Source of the DNA: Prolixibacter sp. SD074 | GTDB taxonomy: Bacteria; Bacteroidota; Bacteroidia; Bacteroidales; Prolixibacteraceae | Length of the DNA: 64,000 bases | Assembly (NCBI RefSeq): GCF_009617895.1 | Contig: NZ_BLAW01000001.1 | Location: 2,099,001-2,163,000 of the forward strand | Direction of reading: 5' to 3' | Shown: in pieces, positions 55,089 through 63,659 of the stretch | Numbering within the stretch: position 1 is the first letter of the stretch | Layout of the letters: the number at the start of each line of letters is the position of its first letter | Notes under the pieces: model-generated | Told to the model about the DNA's origin: nothing | Seen by the model: the letters and a program-made list of their open reading frames with translations, nothing else | The model's database searches: none | Position numbers and translations under genes: made by a program

Positions 55089-55958
55089 ATGAGGCAGCTA
55101 AAAATAACAAAACAAGTAACCAACCGCGAAGCTCTATCGCTTGATAAGTACCTCCACGAGATAGGAAAGGTAGAATTATTAACAGCCGACGAAGAAGTAA
55201 CCCTGGCTAAACGCATCAAAAAAGGTGACCGAAAGGCACTGGAAAGGCTCGTTAATGCCAATCTCCGATTTGTCGTTTCAGTATCCAAACAATACCAAAA
55301 CCAGGGACTAAGCCTTCCGGATTTGATTAACGAAGGTAACCTCGGGCTCATCAAAGCAGCGCAACGTTTTGATGAAACCAGGGGCTTTAAATTTATTTCC
55401 TATGCCGTTTGGTGGATACGTCAATCTATCCTTCAGGCATTAGCCGAACAATCGCGCATTGTGCGATTGCCATTGAACAAAATTGGGTCGATTAACAAAA
55501 TTAACAAGGCCTTCGCTCAACTCGAGCAGGAGTTTCAACGTGAACCATCGCCCGAAGAAGTAGCTAAAATTCTGGATATGCACCCCAAAGTAGTGGAAGA
55601 TTCCATGAATGCCAACAACCATCACGTTTCGATGGATGCTCCGCTAAAAGAAGATGAGAACACCGGCAACAACCTCTATGACATCATGTTTAGTGAGGAT
55701 TCTCCCAGCCCGGACAATAAGCTCATTAGCGAATCACTTCGGGAAGAAATTGAACGCTCTCTGGCAACCCTGGGTGAGCGGGAAGCTGAAGTTCTCCGCT
55801 ATTATTTCGGACTGAACGGATATCGCCCGCATACGCTCGAAGAAATTGGACAGGAATTTGACTTGACTCGTGAGCGCGTTAGGCAAATCAAGGAAAAAGC
55901 CATCAAGAAACTGAAAAATCAGTTCCGGAACCGGTTGCTGAAATCCTATCTGGGGTAA
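55089..55958 (+). CDS. rpoD: RNA polymerase primary sigma factor (sigma-70 type)
   Basis: A 289-residue sigma-70. Region 1.2 ([19 protein letters not shown]), region 2 ([60 protein letters not shown]; core and -10 binding), region 3 and region 4 ([44 protein letters not shown]). It lacks region 1.1, as the Bacteroidota housekeeping sigma does; this sigma reads TTTG/TAnnTTTG promoters like those seen here. Confidence 0.95.
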   Translation: MRQLKITKQVTNREALSLDKYLHEIGKVELLTADEEVTLAKRIKKGDRKALERLVNANLRFVVSVSKQYQNQGLSLPDLINEGNLGLIKAAQRFDETRGFKFISYAVWWIRQSILQALAEQSRIVRLPLNKIGSINKINKAFAQLEQEFQREPSPEEVAKILDMHPKVVEDSMNANNHHVSMDAPLKEDENTGNNLYDIMFSEDSPSPDNKLISESLREEIERSLATLGEREAEVLRYYFGLNGYRPHTLEEIGQEFDLTRERVRQIKEKAIKKLKNQFRNRLLKSYLG

Positions 55959-55975
55959 CCCGAAAATATTATGAG

Positions 55976-56000
55976 AGCCGGTACTTCCCGGCTTTTTTAT
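55976..56000 (+). terminator. Terminator of the sigma gene
   Basis: AGCCGG (55976-55981) pairs with CCGGCT (55988-55993), followed by a T run. Confidence 0.85.
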
Positions 56001-56018
56001 TTCCCGGTAGATTTCAAT

Positions 56019-56026
56019 TACATTTG
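56019..56026 (+). promoter_or_regulatory. -7 element for rpe
   Basis: TACATTTG fits TAnnTTTG, 100 bp before the ATG; the -33 could be the T-rich end of the sigma terminator. Tentative because of the long leader. Confidence 0.5.
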
Positions 56027-56126
56027 TGCCATTGTTAAAATACTGAATTGAATTTTAACTCGTCTGATTTGGTGAACAATCACCCAAAAATTCCGTTAGC
56101 AACGATATAAATTATAGAGTAAATCC

Positions 56127-56777
56127 ATGGAAAAACTGATTGCACCATCCATTCTGGCTTCTGATTTCACCCGTTTGGGAAAAGAAATCGAAATGTTAAA
56201 TCAAAGTGATGCCGATTACATTCATTGCGATGTGATGGATGGTGTTTTTGTGCCCAATATCTCTTTCGGAATCCCGGTAATCGCTCAAATCAATAAGACA
56301 GCCAGTAAACCTCTGGATGTGCATTTGATGATTGTTGATCCTGACCGGTACATCAAAGCATTCGGAAAAGCCGGTGCCGACATTCTCACCGTTCATTACG
56401 AAGCGTGCACACATCTGCACCGCACCATTCAGGCCATTAAGGACGAAGGTATGCGTGCCAGTGTCTGCCTGAATCCGCACACTCCCGTCCTTTTACTGCA
56501 AGATATCATCCAGGAACTGGACATGGTCTTACTGATGTCGGTCAATCCCGGGTTCGGAGGACAAAAATTCATTGAACATACCTACCACAAGGTATCGCAA
56601 CTGCGGCAACTCATCGAAAAAAGAAACACCAATACACTGATTGAAGTAGACGGTGGTGTAAATTACGAAACCGGGAAAAAACTGTTTGAAACCGGTGCCA
56701 ATGTTCTGGTAGCCGGAAGCTTTGTTTTTGGTTCCGAAAATCCGGCTGAAACGATTCGCAACCTGAAATATCGATAA
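56127..56777 (+). CDS. rpe: Ribulose-phosphate 3-epimerase
   Basis: A 216-residue TIM barrel. LIAPSILASDFTRLG, the metal ligands in YIHCDVMDGVFVPNISFG and LDVHLMI, LLMSVNPGFGGQKFI and IEVDGGVNYETG. It interconverts ribulose 5-phosphate and xylulose 5-phosphate in the pentose phosphate pathway. Length normal; last gene before tmRNA. Confidence 0.96.
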   Translation: MEKLIAPSILASDFTRLGKEIEMLNQSDADYIHCDVMDGVFVPNISFGIPVIAQINKTASKPLDVHLMIVDPDRYIKAFGKAGADILTVHYEACTHLHRTIQAIKDEGMRASVCLNPHTPVLLLQDIIQELDMVLLMSVNPGFGGQKFIEHTYHKVSQLRQLIEKRNTNTLIEVDGGVNYETGKKLFETGANVLVAGSFVFGSENPAETIRNLKYR

Positions 56778-56811
56778 GTTCGGTTTCCCTTTTCTTTTCC
56801 GTAATATCACC

Positions 56812-56841
56812 TTGACATCTCTGCAATATTTTGTAGTTTTG
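56812..56841 (+). promoter_or_regulatory. Promoter of the tmRNA
   Basis: TTG (56812-56814), 19 bp from 56815 to 56833, then TAGTTTTG (56834-56841). Transcription would begin a few bp before 56855, just at the tmRNA acceptor stem. Confidence 0.8.
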
Positions 56842-56854
56842 TATCCCGCATCCC

Positions 56855-57248
56855 GGGGCTGACTGGTTTTGACAGCGGGATGAAGAGGTGCGTAAGCATG
56901 CCGAGCGTTGGAGGTTGGCTCGATAATCTCAATTTCCAGACTCTTAATTGGCGAAAACAATTACGCTCTCGCAGCTTAATCGAAGTATAGTAGATAAGCA
57001 TCTTCCGGCATTAGATGCTGGAACGAGACATCTCCCGGGTGCTTAAGTCCTGAGGCGGCCCGAACCGGAGGTGCAGAAAAATTGGGAATAGCAGGCCGTT
57101 TGCTCCGCACGGCCTGTGAAATGAAAGGAGCTAAGGTACCGGTTGGTGGCTTTGATCCTGCCGGCACTCGAAAATCAAGTCAAAGCTAAGCATGTAGAAA
57201 GCGTATTGCTTCCTCGTTTGGACCGGGGTTCGATTCCCCGCAGCTCCA
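56855..57248 (+). ncRNA. ssrA: Transfer-messenger RNA
   Basis: About 394 nt. The tRNA-like ends pair GGGGCTG (56855) with CAGCTCC (57241-57247); T-arm GGTTCGATTCC is present at the 3' end. The tag frame runs from GGC at 56950 to TAA at 56977-56979 and codes GENNYALAA. The CCA end is not encoded. It rescues stalled ribosomes. Confidence 0.95.
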
Positions 57249-57258
57249 CAATTCATTG

Positions 57259-57288
57259 GGTATCCTGTTTTGGGTACCTCTTTTTTTG
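57259..57288. terminator. Terminator of the tmRNA
   Basis: GGTATCC (57259-57265) pairs with GGGTACC (57272-57278) with one G-T, and a T-rich tail follows. Ends the tmRNA before the convergent PP2C gene. Confidence 0.75.
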
Positions 57289-57299
57289 TCTAAACTTTT

Positions 57300-57995
57300 C
57301 TATCCCCGCCTTACCAGGATATACGAGGCGTCATCGCTGTTCTTCCCCTCCATTAAGCGATACAACTCTTCCTTTATGCCTTCCAGCTCCGGTAACTTCA
57401 AGGCACGGTAAAAAGCCTCACGGTTTTCTTCCATAACCCCGTAAAAACCATCGGAACAGAGAAGAAATTGGTTGTCCAAAGCGACCTCTACGGGCCGGAA
57501 GTCTTCTGCCAACAAATAATCGTGCCCCACCCACCGGGTGAGAATATTCGGCATCTCCGGGACATTGTCATCCTCGGCCAAACTGACTATATTCTTTCTG
57601 CGGAAAGCATAAACCCGCGAATCACCGATGCTCACCATTTTGGGTAACTGTTTTTCATCGGGGATAAAAAGCGCCGAAATAGTTGTGCTGCCGGCAATAG
57701 ACGTCTTCCGGCAATGCAGATAAGCCAAATAAAGCAATTGCCCCAGGCCTTCTTTCTCGTTGTCGAGCCACTCATGATGGTGCTCGTCCAGAAATTCCAT
57801 GAACGTTTCGATGTACCGGTAACTCTCCGGGTAGGAACTAACACCATCGAAGATGATGAACAAATGGTATCCCGGCCCATCCAGCACGTACGCACGGTCT
57901 TGATTCCGCTCGCGCTGTATTCCTTTTACCGAACCAGTGATATACGAAAGTTTCGGTTTCTCACCGAAATGCTTATGTTTTACGGTCTTTCCCAT
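57300..57995 (-). CDS. PP2C-type protein phosphatase
   Basis: A 231-residue metal-dependent Ser/Thr phosphatase. Metal-binding motifs: RERNQDRAYV (about 30), FIIFDGVSS (about 47), GSTTISALFI (about 101), VSIGDSRVYAF (about 122), LLCSDGFYG (about 180), NSDDASYILVRR (end). Small for the family but all metal sites remain. No kinase or anti-sigma lies beside it, so its target is unknown. Confidence 0.9.
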   Translation of the reverse strand: MGKTVKHKHFGEKPKLSYITGSVKGIQRERNQDRAYVLDGPGYHLFIIFDGVSSYPESYRYIETFMEFLDEHHHEWLDNEKEGLGQLLYLAYLHCRKTSIAGSTTISALFIPDEKQLPKMVSIGDSRVYAFRRKNIVSLAEDDNVPEMPNILTRWVGHDYLLAEDFRPVEVALDNQFLLCSDGFYGVMEENREAFYRALKLPELEGIKEELYRLMEGKNSDDASYILVRRG

Positions 57996-58213
57996 TCGTA
58001 TAAGTTACGGAGGCTTTTCGGTATAACACAACCCTTAACGACCAAATTTTTCAATGGGTTCATATCATTAAACAGCATAAAAAAAATCAACCGGAATTAA
58101 TACACTATTTGATTTTTCCACCTAAATTTGATTTGGCCAGGCAGACAGATTTATTCTGAAAACCGGCAATATATGCCATAAACAATTATTCAATCATCTT
58201 AATTTGGATAACC

Positions 58214-58327
58214 ATGGTGAAAGAAAAAGCTCCGGACAAAAACAGACTTTCAAGGAAAGAACCGGAAATGAACCTGAAGGAAAAACGCAAGGCCAAAAAG
58301 GCCAAGCGCGAAAAAAAGGATTTTTAA
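58214..58327 (+). CDS. Small basic protein, 37 residues
   Basis: ATG at 58214 to TAA at 58325-58327. The product MVKEKAPDKNRLSRKE... is one third Lys and Arg and ends KREKKDF. Small, highly basic frames of this kind occur alone in Bacteroidota. A longer frame in another phase covers the same bases but has no coding look. A -7 element TAAATTTG lies at 58123-58130 upstream. A function cannot be named. Confidence 0.45.
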   Translation: MVKEKAPDKNRLSRKEPEMNLKEKRKAKKAKREKKDF

Positions 58328-58368
58328 CCGCATTTTCGGCCGGCCCTCTACCGGCTGATGCAACCAAC

Positions 58369-58401
58369 ACCGCCCCGGTTACCCAATGGCCCCGGGGCGG
58401 T
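58369..58401. other. GC-rich hairpin after the small basic ORF
   Basis: ACCGCCCCGG (58369-58378) pairs perfectly with CCGGGGCGGT (58392-58401). There is no T tail on either strand, so it is not a standard terminator; it may protect the 3' end or act with Rho. Confidence 0.5.
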
Positions 58402-58437
58402 ATCCATAGCACAATCACGCTAAAGTTAACCTGTTAT

Positions 58438-58707
58438 TTAATTGATTTTTGGGGTAGCAGTCAGCCTTTCGGCATCCTGAGCCTCTGTTTCAGTCTTTTC
58501 ACTCATCACCTGCGCAAATTCCTGTTGGGCAGCCTTCAGGGCATCTACCATGACGGTAGCGCCAATGGCAGTTTGCACCTGGACATTATCCGCTTCGTCC
58601 AGCTCGGTTAGCATGCTGCCTAAAATAGTGCTCTCCTTTGTGTAGCCCGGACGGAACGCCGACCAGTTAATTGATTTGATAACCCGGCTTCCTCTTTTCC
58701 CCTCCAA
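58438..58707 (-). pseudogene. 3' remnant of a DUF6261-like gene
   Basis: An 89-codon frame starting at a TTG. From residue 20 it reads GYTKESTILGSMLTELDEADN... ALKAAQQEFAQVMSEKTETEA, close to the C-terminal third of DUF6261 helical proteins (usually about 240 residues). The N-terminal two thirds are missing and there is no ATG in frame, so it is a truncated gene. A possible ATG with shift lies near 58729. Confidence 0.5.
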
Positions 58708-59107
58708 CAGATTTCATCGCTATCCTTTTTCATCTGATGTTGGCTATTCCATTTTGCAGTAGACGCACCGGGCGCCGTAGGATATGCCTGCAGGGTTGAG
58801 AGGCTTTGCCTGGCGGCAGAAGATTGTCCTCACAAACTGCAGGAGGTCCGCCTGGCGGCAGAAGAGTGACCTCCCGCTATTTACATATTGCCCCGGAACC
58901 AGATTTTTTCGTAACTTAACCTTGCACGCAACGCAAACCAACGAACCAGCCCGAATACGCAAAACCATCCTTCAATCCCGGCACGTGCGGCACGTACTTC
59001 CCTCTTTCGTCCGCCCCCGGATGTAGCAGCCAGGTTCGCCTGTGAATACAGCCGGGCCCGACAAACCGGAACACATACGTTACCAATTAATAAAAGGAGG
59101 ATTCATC
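58708..59107. other. Gap with a short direct repeat
   Basis: 400 bp without a gene. A 16-bp direct repeat GCCTGGCGGCAGAAGA occurs at 58808-58823 and 58850-58865, 42 bp apart; the second copy lies inside a hairpin whose arms are GGAGGTC and GACCTCC. No clear promoter. Confidence 0.5.
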
Positions 59108-59590
59108 ATGCCTGCACAAAAGTTAAAAGAGTATCTCGACAGCCACCACATCCATTACGAGACCATCAGCCATTCCATGGCATTCAACGCCCAGCGGGTG
59201 GCCGCAACCACCCATATTCCGGGAAAGGAGATGGCCAAAACCATAGTGGTAAAAATCGATGGCGAAATGTCAATGGCCGTGCTGCCCGCATCGTTTAAGA
59301 TTGACCTCGACCAGTTGAAAATTGCCACAGGAGCCCGCCTGGTTGAACTGGCTTCGGAAATGGAATTCAAAAGCCGTTTCCCCGACTGCGAACCGGGAGC
59401 TATGCCTCCGTTTGGCAACCTTTACGACATGCGGGTTTATGTGGCGCACAGCCTTTCGGAAGATAAAATGATTGCGTTCAATGCCGGAACGCATATTGAA
59501 CTGATTCGGATGGCTTACCGTGATTTCGACCGGTTGACGCACCCAATCGTGTTGAAGTTCTCGAAAAGTCCGATGGCCCATCATGCCTGA
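59108..59590 (+). CDS. YbaK/ProX-domain aminoacyl-tRNA deacylase
   Basis: A 160-residue protein of the YbaK fold, which removes wrong amino acids from tRNA (for example Cys- or Ala-tRNA-Pro). Seen: YETISHSMAFNAQRVAA, KEMAKTIVVKIDGEM, FPDCEPGAMPPFGNL (the GxxxPxG loop), FNAGTHIELIRMAYRDF. The ATG at 59108 is fixed by a perfect AAAGGAGG just upstream (59094-59101), rare in this phylum. Confidence 0.9.
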   Translation: MPAQKLKEYLDSHHIHYETISHSMAFNAQRVAATTHIPGKEMAKTIVVKIDGEMSMAVLPASFKIDLDQLKIATGARLVELASEMEFKSRFPDCEPGAMPPFGNLYDMRVYVAHSLSEDKMIAFNAGTHIELIRMAYRDFDRLTHPIVLKFSKSPMAHHA

Positions 59591-59627
59591 CTTCGCTTTC
59601 TAAACAACCGAAAAACAGGACAGTAAC

Positions 59628-61808
59628 CTAATTATCTGCCTGCAGTTTCTTCAGTTGATCTTTCGGATAGGCTTCATTTGGCTTTAGTTGTATTGCTTTC
59701 TGATAATAAAACCTTGCCACGGTACGATTTTTTTGATGAAAGGCCGCATCAGCCTTGCGAACCTCTTCGTTGTATTGATTGTCGATACTGCTTTGACGCA
59801 CCCCGGCAATAATGGAGGCAATTTCCTGTAACCGTTCATCGGCCACGGTATCGGCTTTAATACCGGCCGCCTGCCGGTAATAGAAACGCGCCACTGCATA
59901 TTCGCCCTTATCAAAGGCATCATCAGCCTTTTCGATGGCATCGGTAAACTTTCGGCGTTCTTCATCCGATTTCCAGTTTTTCATCGCCCGGTCGATGGCT
60001 TCGAGCTTACGGCGCGGGTATTTCTCCCACGGTTTGATGTTCAGTGCCTTCCTGTAATTCAGCCTCGCACTGGCATAATTTTCATCAAGGAAACCGATGT
60101 CGCCATTGGAAAGAAAAACCAAATATTTTTGCTGCATATCAGCGGTAATATGGGCAGCAATCAACTCATCGCATTCGTTCACCTGCGCACCGGCATACGT
60201 GTCGCCTGGCTTTTCTTTCAGCGCTTCGAAGTAATAAAAACGAGCTCCTGCCCACTCTCCTCTTTTGAATGCCTGATCAGCTTCAGCAATTTGTTTTTGA
60301 TAGTCGGAAGAAACATTCGTTAATTCTGAAGCAACTGCATTCTCAGCCGCCTTTGCTGCCGTCTGTTGAACAGAGGCCAGCTGTTGTTGGTCCAGCATAT
60401 TTTGGGCTTCCAAACCTTTTCTCCGGGCAACCGAATCCTCTTTCAGACGATATGCCTGACCAAAAAAGTTGACAGCCTGCTCATAGCTGGCAACGGCAAA
60501 GGCTTTGTCCCCCTGGTCCATTAAATCGCGGAAATGCCCTTCTTTTGCTCTTGCCGCTGCCAATGCCTGTTGCCTGGCCTGCTGATTTTTCAACAATACC
60601 GTGGCTGAATCGCGTAGCGCGGTCACCGTCGCATCGCCGGGTTTCATATTCAGCGCTTCGTTAAAAATATCGACTGCCGGGCGATAGTTTTTCGCCCCCA
60701 GCTGTTGATTTCCCCTGGAAACTGCATCAGTAAAAGCTGCTGCAAGCGAGGCATCCCGGGCAATCAAACGGTTGATTTCGGCAATCTGCCGTTGCGGTTT
60801 TTCACTATTGGGAATAATCGTCAGCGCCTGCTGATAAGCCAGTTTCGCATCAGGATACTCCTTCCGGCCGAAAAGACTGTCTGCCTTGTTCACCGCCTGG
60901 CTAAAAGCTTTATCTTTTGCAGCAGCTTCGGCAAACAACCGCGCCTTCTCATCAGCCATTGCCTGCAAACGCTCATCGACCAATTTGAGCCTGGCCTGCG
61001 CCAATGAATCACCGGGAACCACGTTCAACGCTTTTTGGTAAGCGCTTTTGGCATCATCAAACGATTTTTCGTTGAACCGGATGTCGCCTTCGTTGATATA
61101 CATGGCATATTGCCGGCTGGATGTATCCGGTTCCTTTTCTTTAGATTTTACTTCCTTCCCGGCATCACGAATCTTTTTCTTCAAGTCTGAATCCCGGGGA
61201 TCCAAATCCTTCGCCTGTTTAATAGCTGCCATGGCCAGTTCCCACTGTCCCTGGGCCTGGTAATCCTCGGCCCGCGACAGTTGCTCATTGACTTTTCGCT
61301 CCACATTTTCAGCGACTGCTTTCTCAATTTGCTTATTGATTTTTTTGTCACTGTAAACAGCTGCCGCCTCAAATCCATCCACATCTTTTGAGTAATGAAT
61401 CCTGGCGATGGGCTTCTTACTGAATTCAGGCTGTAAGCCCTCAATTGCGGGATGAAGGGTTACCTGGAAACGAAACGGTTTGAAATAGGGGTCAACCGAC
61501 AAAACATCCGCAGGTACAACTGTCGATACTTCGAAAATTTTGGTGTAATAACCTTGGTATTGAAAACCGACCAGGTAGGTTTTCTGGTAAGAAAGCGTGA
61601 TGTGAAAATATCCACGCTCATCGAGATCAATTCCGGGCAGGGCCTTATTGCCCGTTTCGTTAAAAATGGTAATATGGATACCTTCAGACATATTCTGATC
61701 GGTGGAGGCTCGTCCATCCAGCACAAACAAGTTTTTTTTCTGCGCCGAGGCTGTAGGGAAACCAAACAGGCATAGAACAGCCATCAAGATTAGTAAACGG
61801 GGTGTCAT
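59628..61808 (-). CDS. Exported TPR-repeat protein
   Basis: A 726-residue protein with signal peptide (MTPRLLILMAVLCLFGFPTASAQ). Residues 25-120 form a beta-rich (carboxypeptidase-regulatory-like) domain (FVLDGRASTDQNMSEGIHITIFNETGN). From about 150 to the end run many helical repeats of about 35-60 residues with the pattern AxxxFxxGEYxxAxxxYxxAxxIKPxExYP, as in TPR. Gln/Ala/Lys-rich linkers separate them. Probably a periplasmic or outer-membrane scaffold; partner unknown. Minus strand, alone. Confidence 0.85.
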   Translation of the reverse strand: MTPRLLILMAVLCLFGFPTASAQKKNLFVLDGRASTDQNMSEGIHITIFNETGNKALPGIDLDERGYFHITLSYQKTYLVGFQYQGYYTKIFEVSTVVPADVLSVDPYFKPFRFQVTLHPAIEGLQPEFSKKPIARIHYSKDVDGFEAAAVYSDKKINKQIEKAVAENVERKVNEQLSRAEDYQAQGQWELAMAAIKQAKDLDPRDSDLKKKIRDAGKEVKSKEKEPDTSSRQYAMYINEGDIRFNEKSFDDAKSAYQKALNVVPGDSLAQARLKLVDERLQAMADEKARLFAEAAAKDKAFSQAVNKADSLFGRKEYPDAKLAYQQALTIIPNSEKPQRQIAEINRLIARDASLAAAFTDAVSRGNQQLGAKNYRPAVDIFNEALNMKPGDATVTALRDSATVLLKNQQARQQALAAARAKEGHFRDLMDQGDKAFAVASYEQAVNFFGQAYRLKEDSVARRKGLEAQNMLDQQQLASVQQTAAKAAENAVASELTNVSSDYQKQIAEADQAFKRGEWAGARFYYFEALKEKPGDTYAGAQVNECDELIAAHITADMQQKYLVFLSNGDIGFLDENYASARLNYRKALNIKPWEKYPRRKLEAIDRAMKNWKSDEERRKFTDAIEKADDAFDKGEYAVARFYYRQAAGIKADTVADERLQEIASIIAGVRQSSIDNQYNEEVRKADAAFHQKNRTVARFYYQKAIQLKPNEAYPKDQLKKLQADN

Positions 61809-61950
61809 AAATCAGGTTATTTAAGCCGAACCCACTATGGGATTGCAAATTCACTTATACGAAGATACGACTTTCCACTATATGTATCGGTTTTAAACAA
61901 TAACAAATCTCATTCTACGTTGCTTTTCGGATGAACATAAAATGAAACGA

Positions 61951-62007
61951 ACATGAACTTTTTTAATCAAAAGTTCGCCAAAGGCAATGATTAAAAAAAG
62001 TTCATGT
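61951..62007. repeat. 19-bp inverted repeat, hairpin
   Basis: ACATGAACTTTTTTAATCA (61951-61969) and its complement at 61988-62007 (one extra A) form a long stem around an 18-base loop. A second palindrome, AATTATGG-A-CCATAATT, lies at 62048-62064. They sit in a 566-bp AT-rich gap (61809-62374) between divergent genes. Confidence 0.75.
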
Positions 62008-62079
62008 GAGAGCGAAGCGGTTCCATTCGTTCTCAAATTTAGAATTAAATTATGGACCATAATTATAAATTTTAAACGT

Positions 62080-62199
62080 ATGAAAATCCCCCTAAAACCT
62101 TTAACCCAAAAGTCCATAAGCCCTATAAAAGAAAATCTTCACTATAATCTACTGATAAGTAAACTGCGAAAGCTGAAAATCAATCAACTAATGTTATAA
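62080..62199 (+). CDS. Short ORF of uncertain reality
   Basis: A 39-codon frame MKIPLKPLTQKSISPIKENL... ending KINQLML, basic and without Cys, between the palindromes and kamA. It begins in an AT-rich leader. It could be a peptide gene or chance. Confidence 0.2.
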   Translation: MKIPLKPLTQKSISPIKENLHYNLLISKLRKLKINQLML

Positions 62200-62237
62200 A
62201 AAAAAGTGCGGCCCCCCTGTGAAATAATACTCCTAAA

Positions 62238-62270
62238 TTGAACACTCAATTGAATTTTAGCATAGCTTTG
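62238..62270 (+). promoter_or_regulatory. Promoter and palindrome before kamA
   Basis: TTG (62238-62240), 22 bp, then TAGCTTTG (62263-62270), a fair match. A perfect inverted repeat AATTGA-ACAC-TCAATT (62236-62251) overlaps the -33 box and could be an operator. The leader to the ATG at 62375 is about 100 nt. Confidence 0.5.
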
Positions 62271-62374
62271 TTTTTATAATCAAGGTCACTGTCCGGACGA
62301 TAACAAATTGAAATTGTGAGCAATGAATAAACGGCAGGCACAAAAATCAACGCTAAAGAAAATTATTTTTATCC

Positions 62375-63640
62375 ATGAAATCAGAAATGACCACTGCAAG
62401 GAGTACTGCTTCTGGTGAGAATGCTCCGGTTGACTCACCGGACGCACCTGTCCCGCTCATGATAGCAGGACAACACCCCGACCAAATGGAAAGAATGAGC
62501 ATTGTCCCGGCCTTTCCCTACGACCAATCGGTTACTCAATTTATCAACCAATTTTATCCCACAGCCACCATCCGTGAGTGGAACAACTGGAGCTGGCAAC
62601 TAAAGAACAGCATCCGCACCTCGAAACAGTTAACGGATATTTTGGGAAAAACAGAAGGAGAACTCATCTCCTCCCTCCCCGAAAATCATCTGCCGTTTCA
62701 GATTACACCTTATTTCGCCAGTTTGCTAAGCAGGCTACCGGGCCGGCATCCGCTTTACCGGACCGTCATTCCTACGACGGAAGAGCTGATTATGAGTCCG
62801 GGCGAAGTTGCCGACCCGCTCAACGAGACAGGTGATTCGCCCACGCGATTAATTGTTCACCGCTATCCCGACCGGGTATTGTTCCTGGTTACCGGTTTTT
62901 GCTCGGCATATTGTCGTTACTGCACCCGCAGCCACATGGTGGCCAAACGGCATAAAATCCATGCCTCAACCCGGGAATGGGATCGGGGCATCGAATACAT
63001 CTCTCAAAACAAGCAAATACGTGACGTGCTGATTTCCGGAGGCGACCCCCTCACCTTACCGGACTTCCGCCTGGAATATCTGCTGTCAAAACTTCGGGCT
63101 ATTCCGCATGTGGAAATTATCCGAATCGGGACCAAAGTTCCGGTTGTACTCCCCATGCGTATTACCAAGCCGCTTACGAGGATGCTGAAAAAATACCATC
63201 CGCTGATGATGAGCGTTCACTTTGCCCATCCCGACGAACTTTCAGTGGAAACACAGGAAGCCTGCAACCGATTGGCCGATGCCGGCATTCCGCTGGGTAG
63301 CCAAACGGTCTTGCTGAAAGGCATTAACGATGAAGTAGAAACTTTCAAAAAACTCAATCAGGGACTGCTCAAAGTCCGGGTACGCCCTTACTACATTTAT
63401 CAATGTGACCCGGTTCCCGGTTCGCTGCATTTCCGGACCCCGGTAAGCAAAGGATTGGAAATCATCCAGGGACTGCGAGGATACACTTCAGGGTATGCAG
63501 TCCCTCACTTTGTAATCGATGCACCCGGGGGAGGCGGTAAAATTCCGTTGCTCCCCAATTATGTACAGGGAATCGGAAACGGAGAAGTGGCGCTGAGAAA
63601 CTACGAAGGAAATACATACACCTATCCAGACATTAATTAA
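62375..63640 (+). CDS. kamA: Lysine 2,3-aminomutase family radical SAM protein
   Basis: A 421-residue radical SAM/PLP enzyme. The cluster motif CSAYCRYCTR lies at about 175-182, followed by SGGDPLTLP, and the PLP Lys in IDAPGGGGKIPLLPNYV (about 381-397). The two lysine-contacting Asp of lysine aminomutase are both visible (YIYQCDP near 342; VIDAPGGGG), so it probably makes L-beta-lysine from L-lysine. A 55-residue low-complexity N-terminus comes first. Followed after 19 bp by an ATP-grasp gene; start at 62375 with M5 as an alternative. Confidence 0.88.
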   Translation: MKSEMTTARSTASGENAPVDSPDAPVPLMIAGQHPDQMERMSIVPAFPYDQSVTQFINQFYPTATIREWNNWSWQLKNSIRTSKQLTDILGKTEGELISSLPENHLPFQITPYFASLLSRLPGRHPLYRTVIPTTEELIMSPGEVADPLNETGDSPTRLIVHRYPDRVLFLVTGFCSAYCRYCTRSHMVAKRHKIHASTREWDRGIEYISQNKQIRDVLISGGDPLTLPDFRLEYLLSKLRAIPHVEIIRIGTKVPVVLPMRITKPLTRMLKKYHPLMMSVHFAHPDELSVETQEACNRLADAGIPLGSQTVLLKGINDEVETFKKLNQGLLKVRVRPYYIYQCDPVPGSLHFRTPVSKGLEIIQGLRGYTSGYAVPHFVIDAPGGGGKIPLLPNYVQGIGNGEVALRNYEGNTYTYPDIN

Positions 63641-63659
63641 CATCCGCTAAAGATCGAAA

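Noticed and set aside
58744-58968. 74-codon minus-strand frame with two FCRQA segments
   Set aside because: The resemblance comes from the 16-bp direct repeat; the frame has no start context or known family.
62080-62199. RiPP precursor peptide for the kamA locus
   Set aside because: No leader motif, no Cys/Ser/Thr core and no modification enzyme other than KamA; kept only as a low-confidence ORF.
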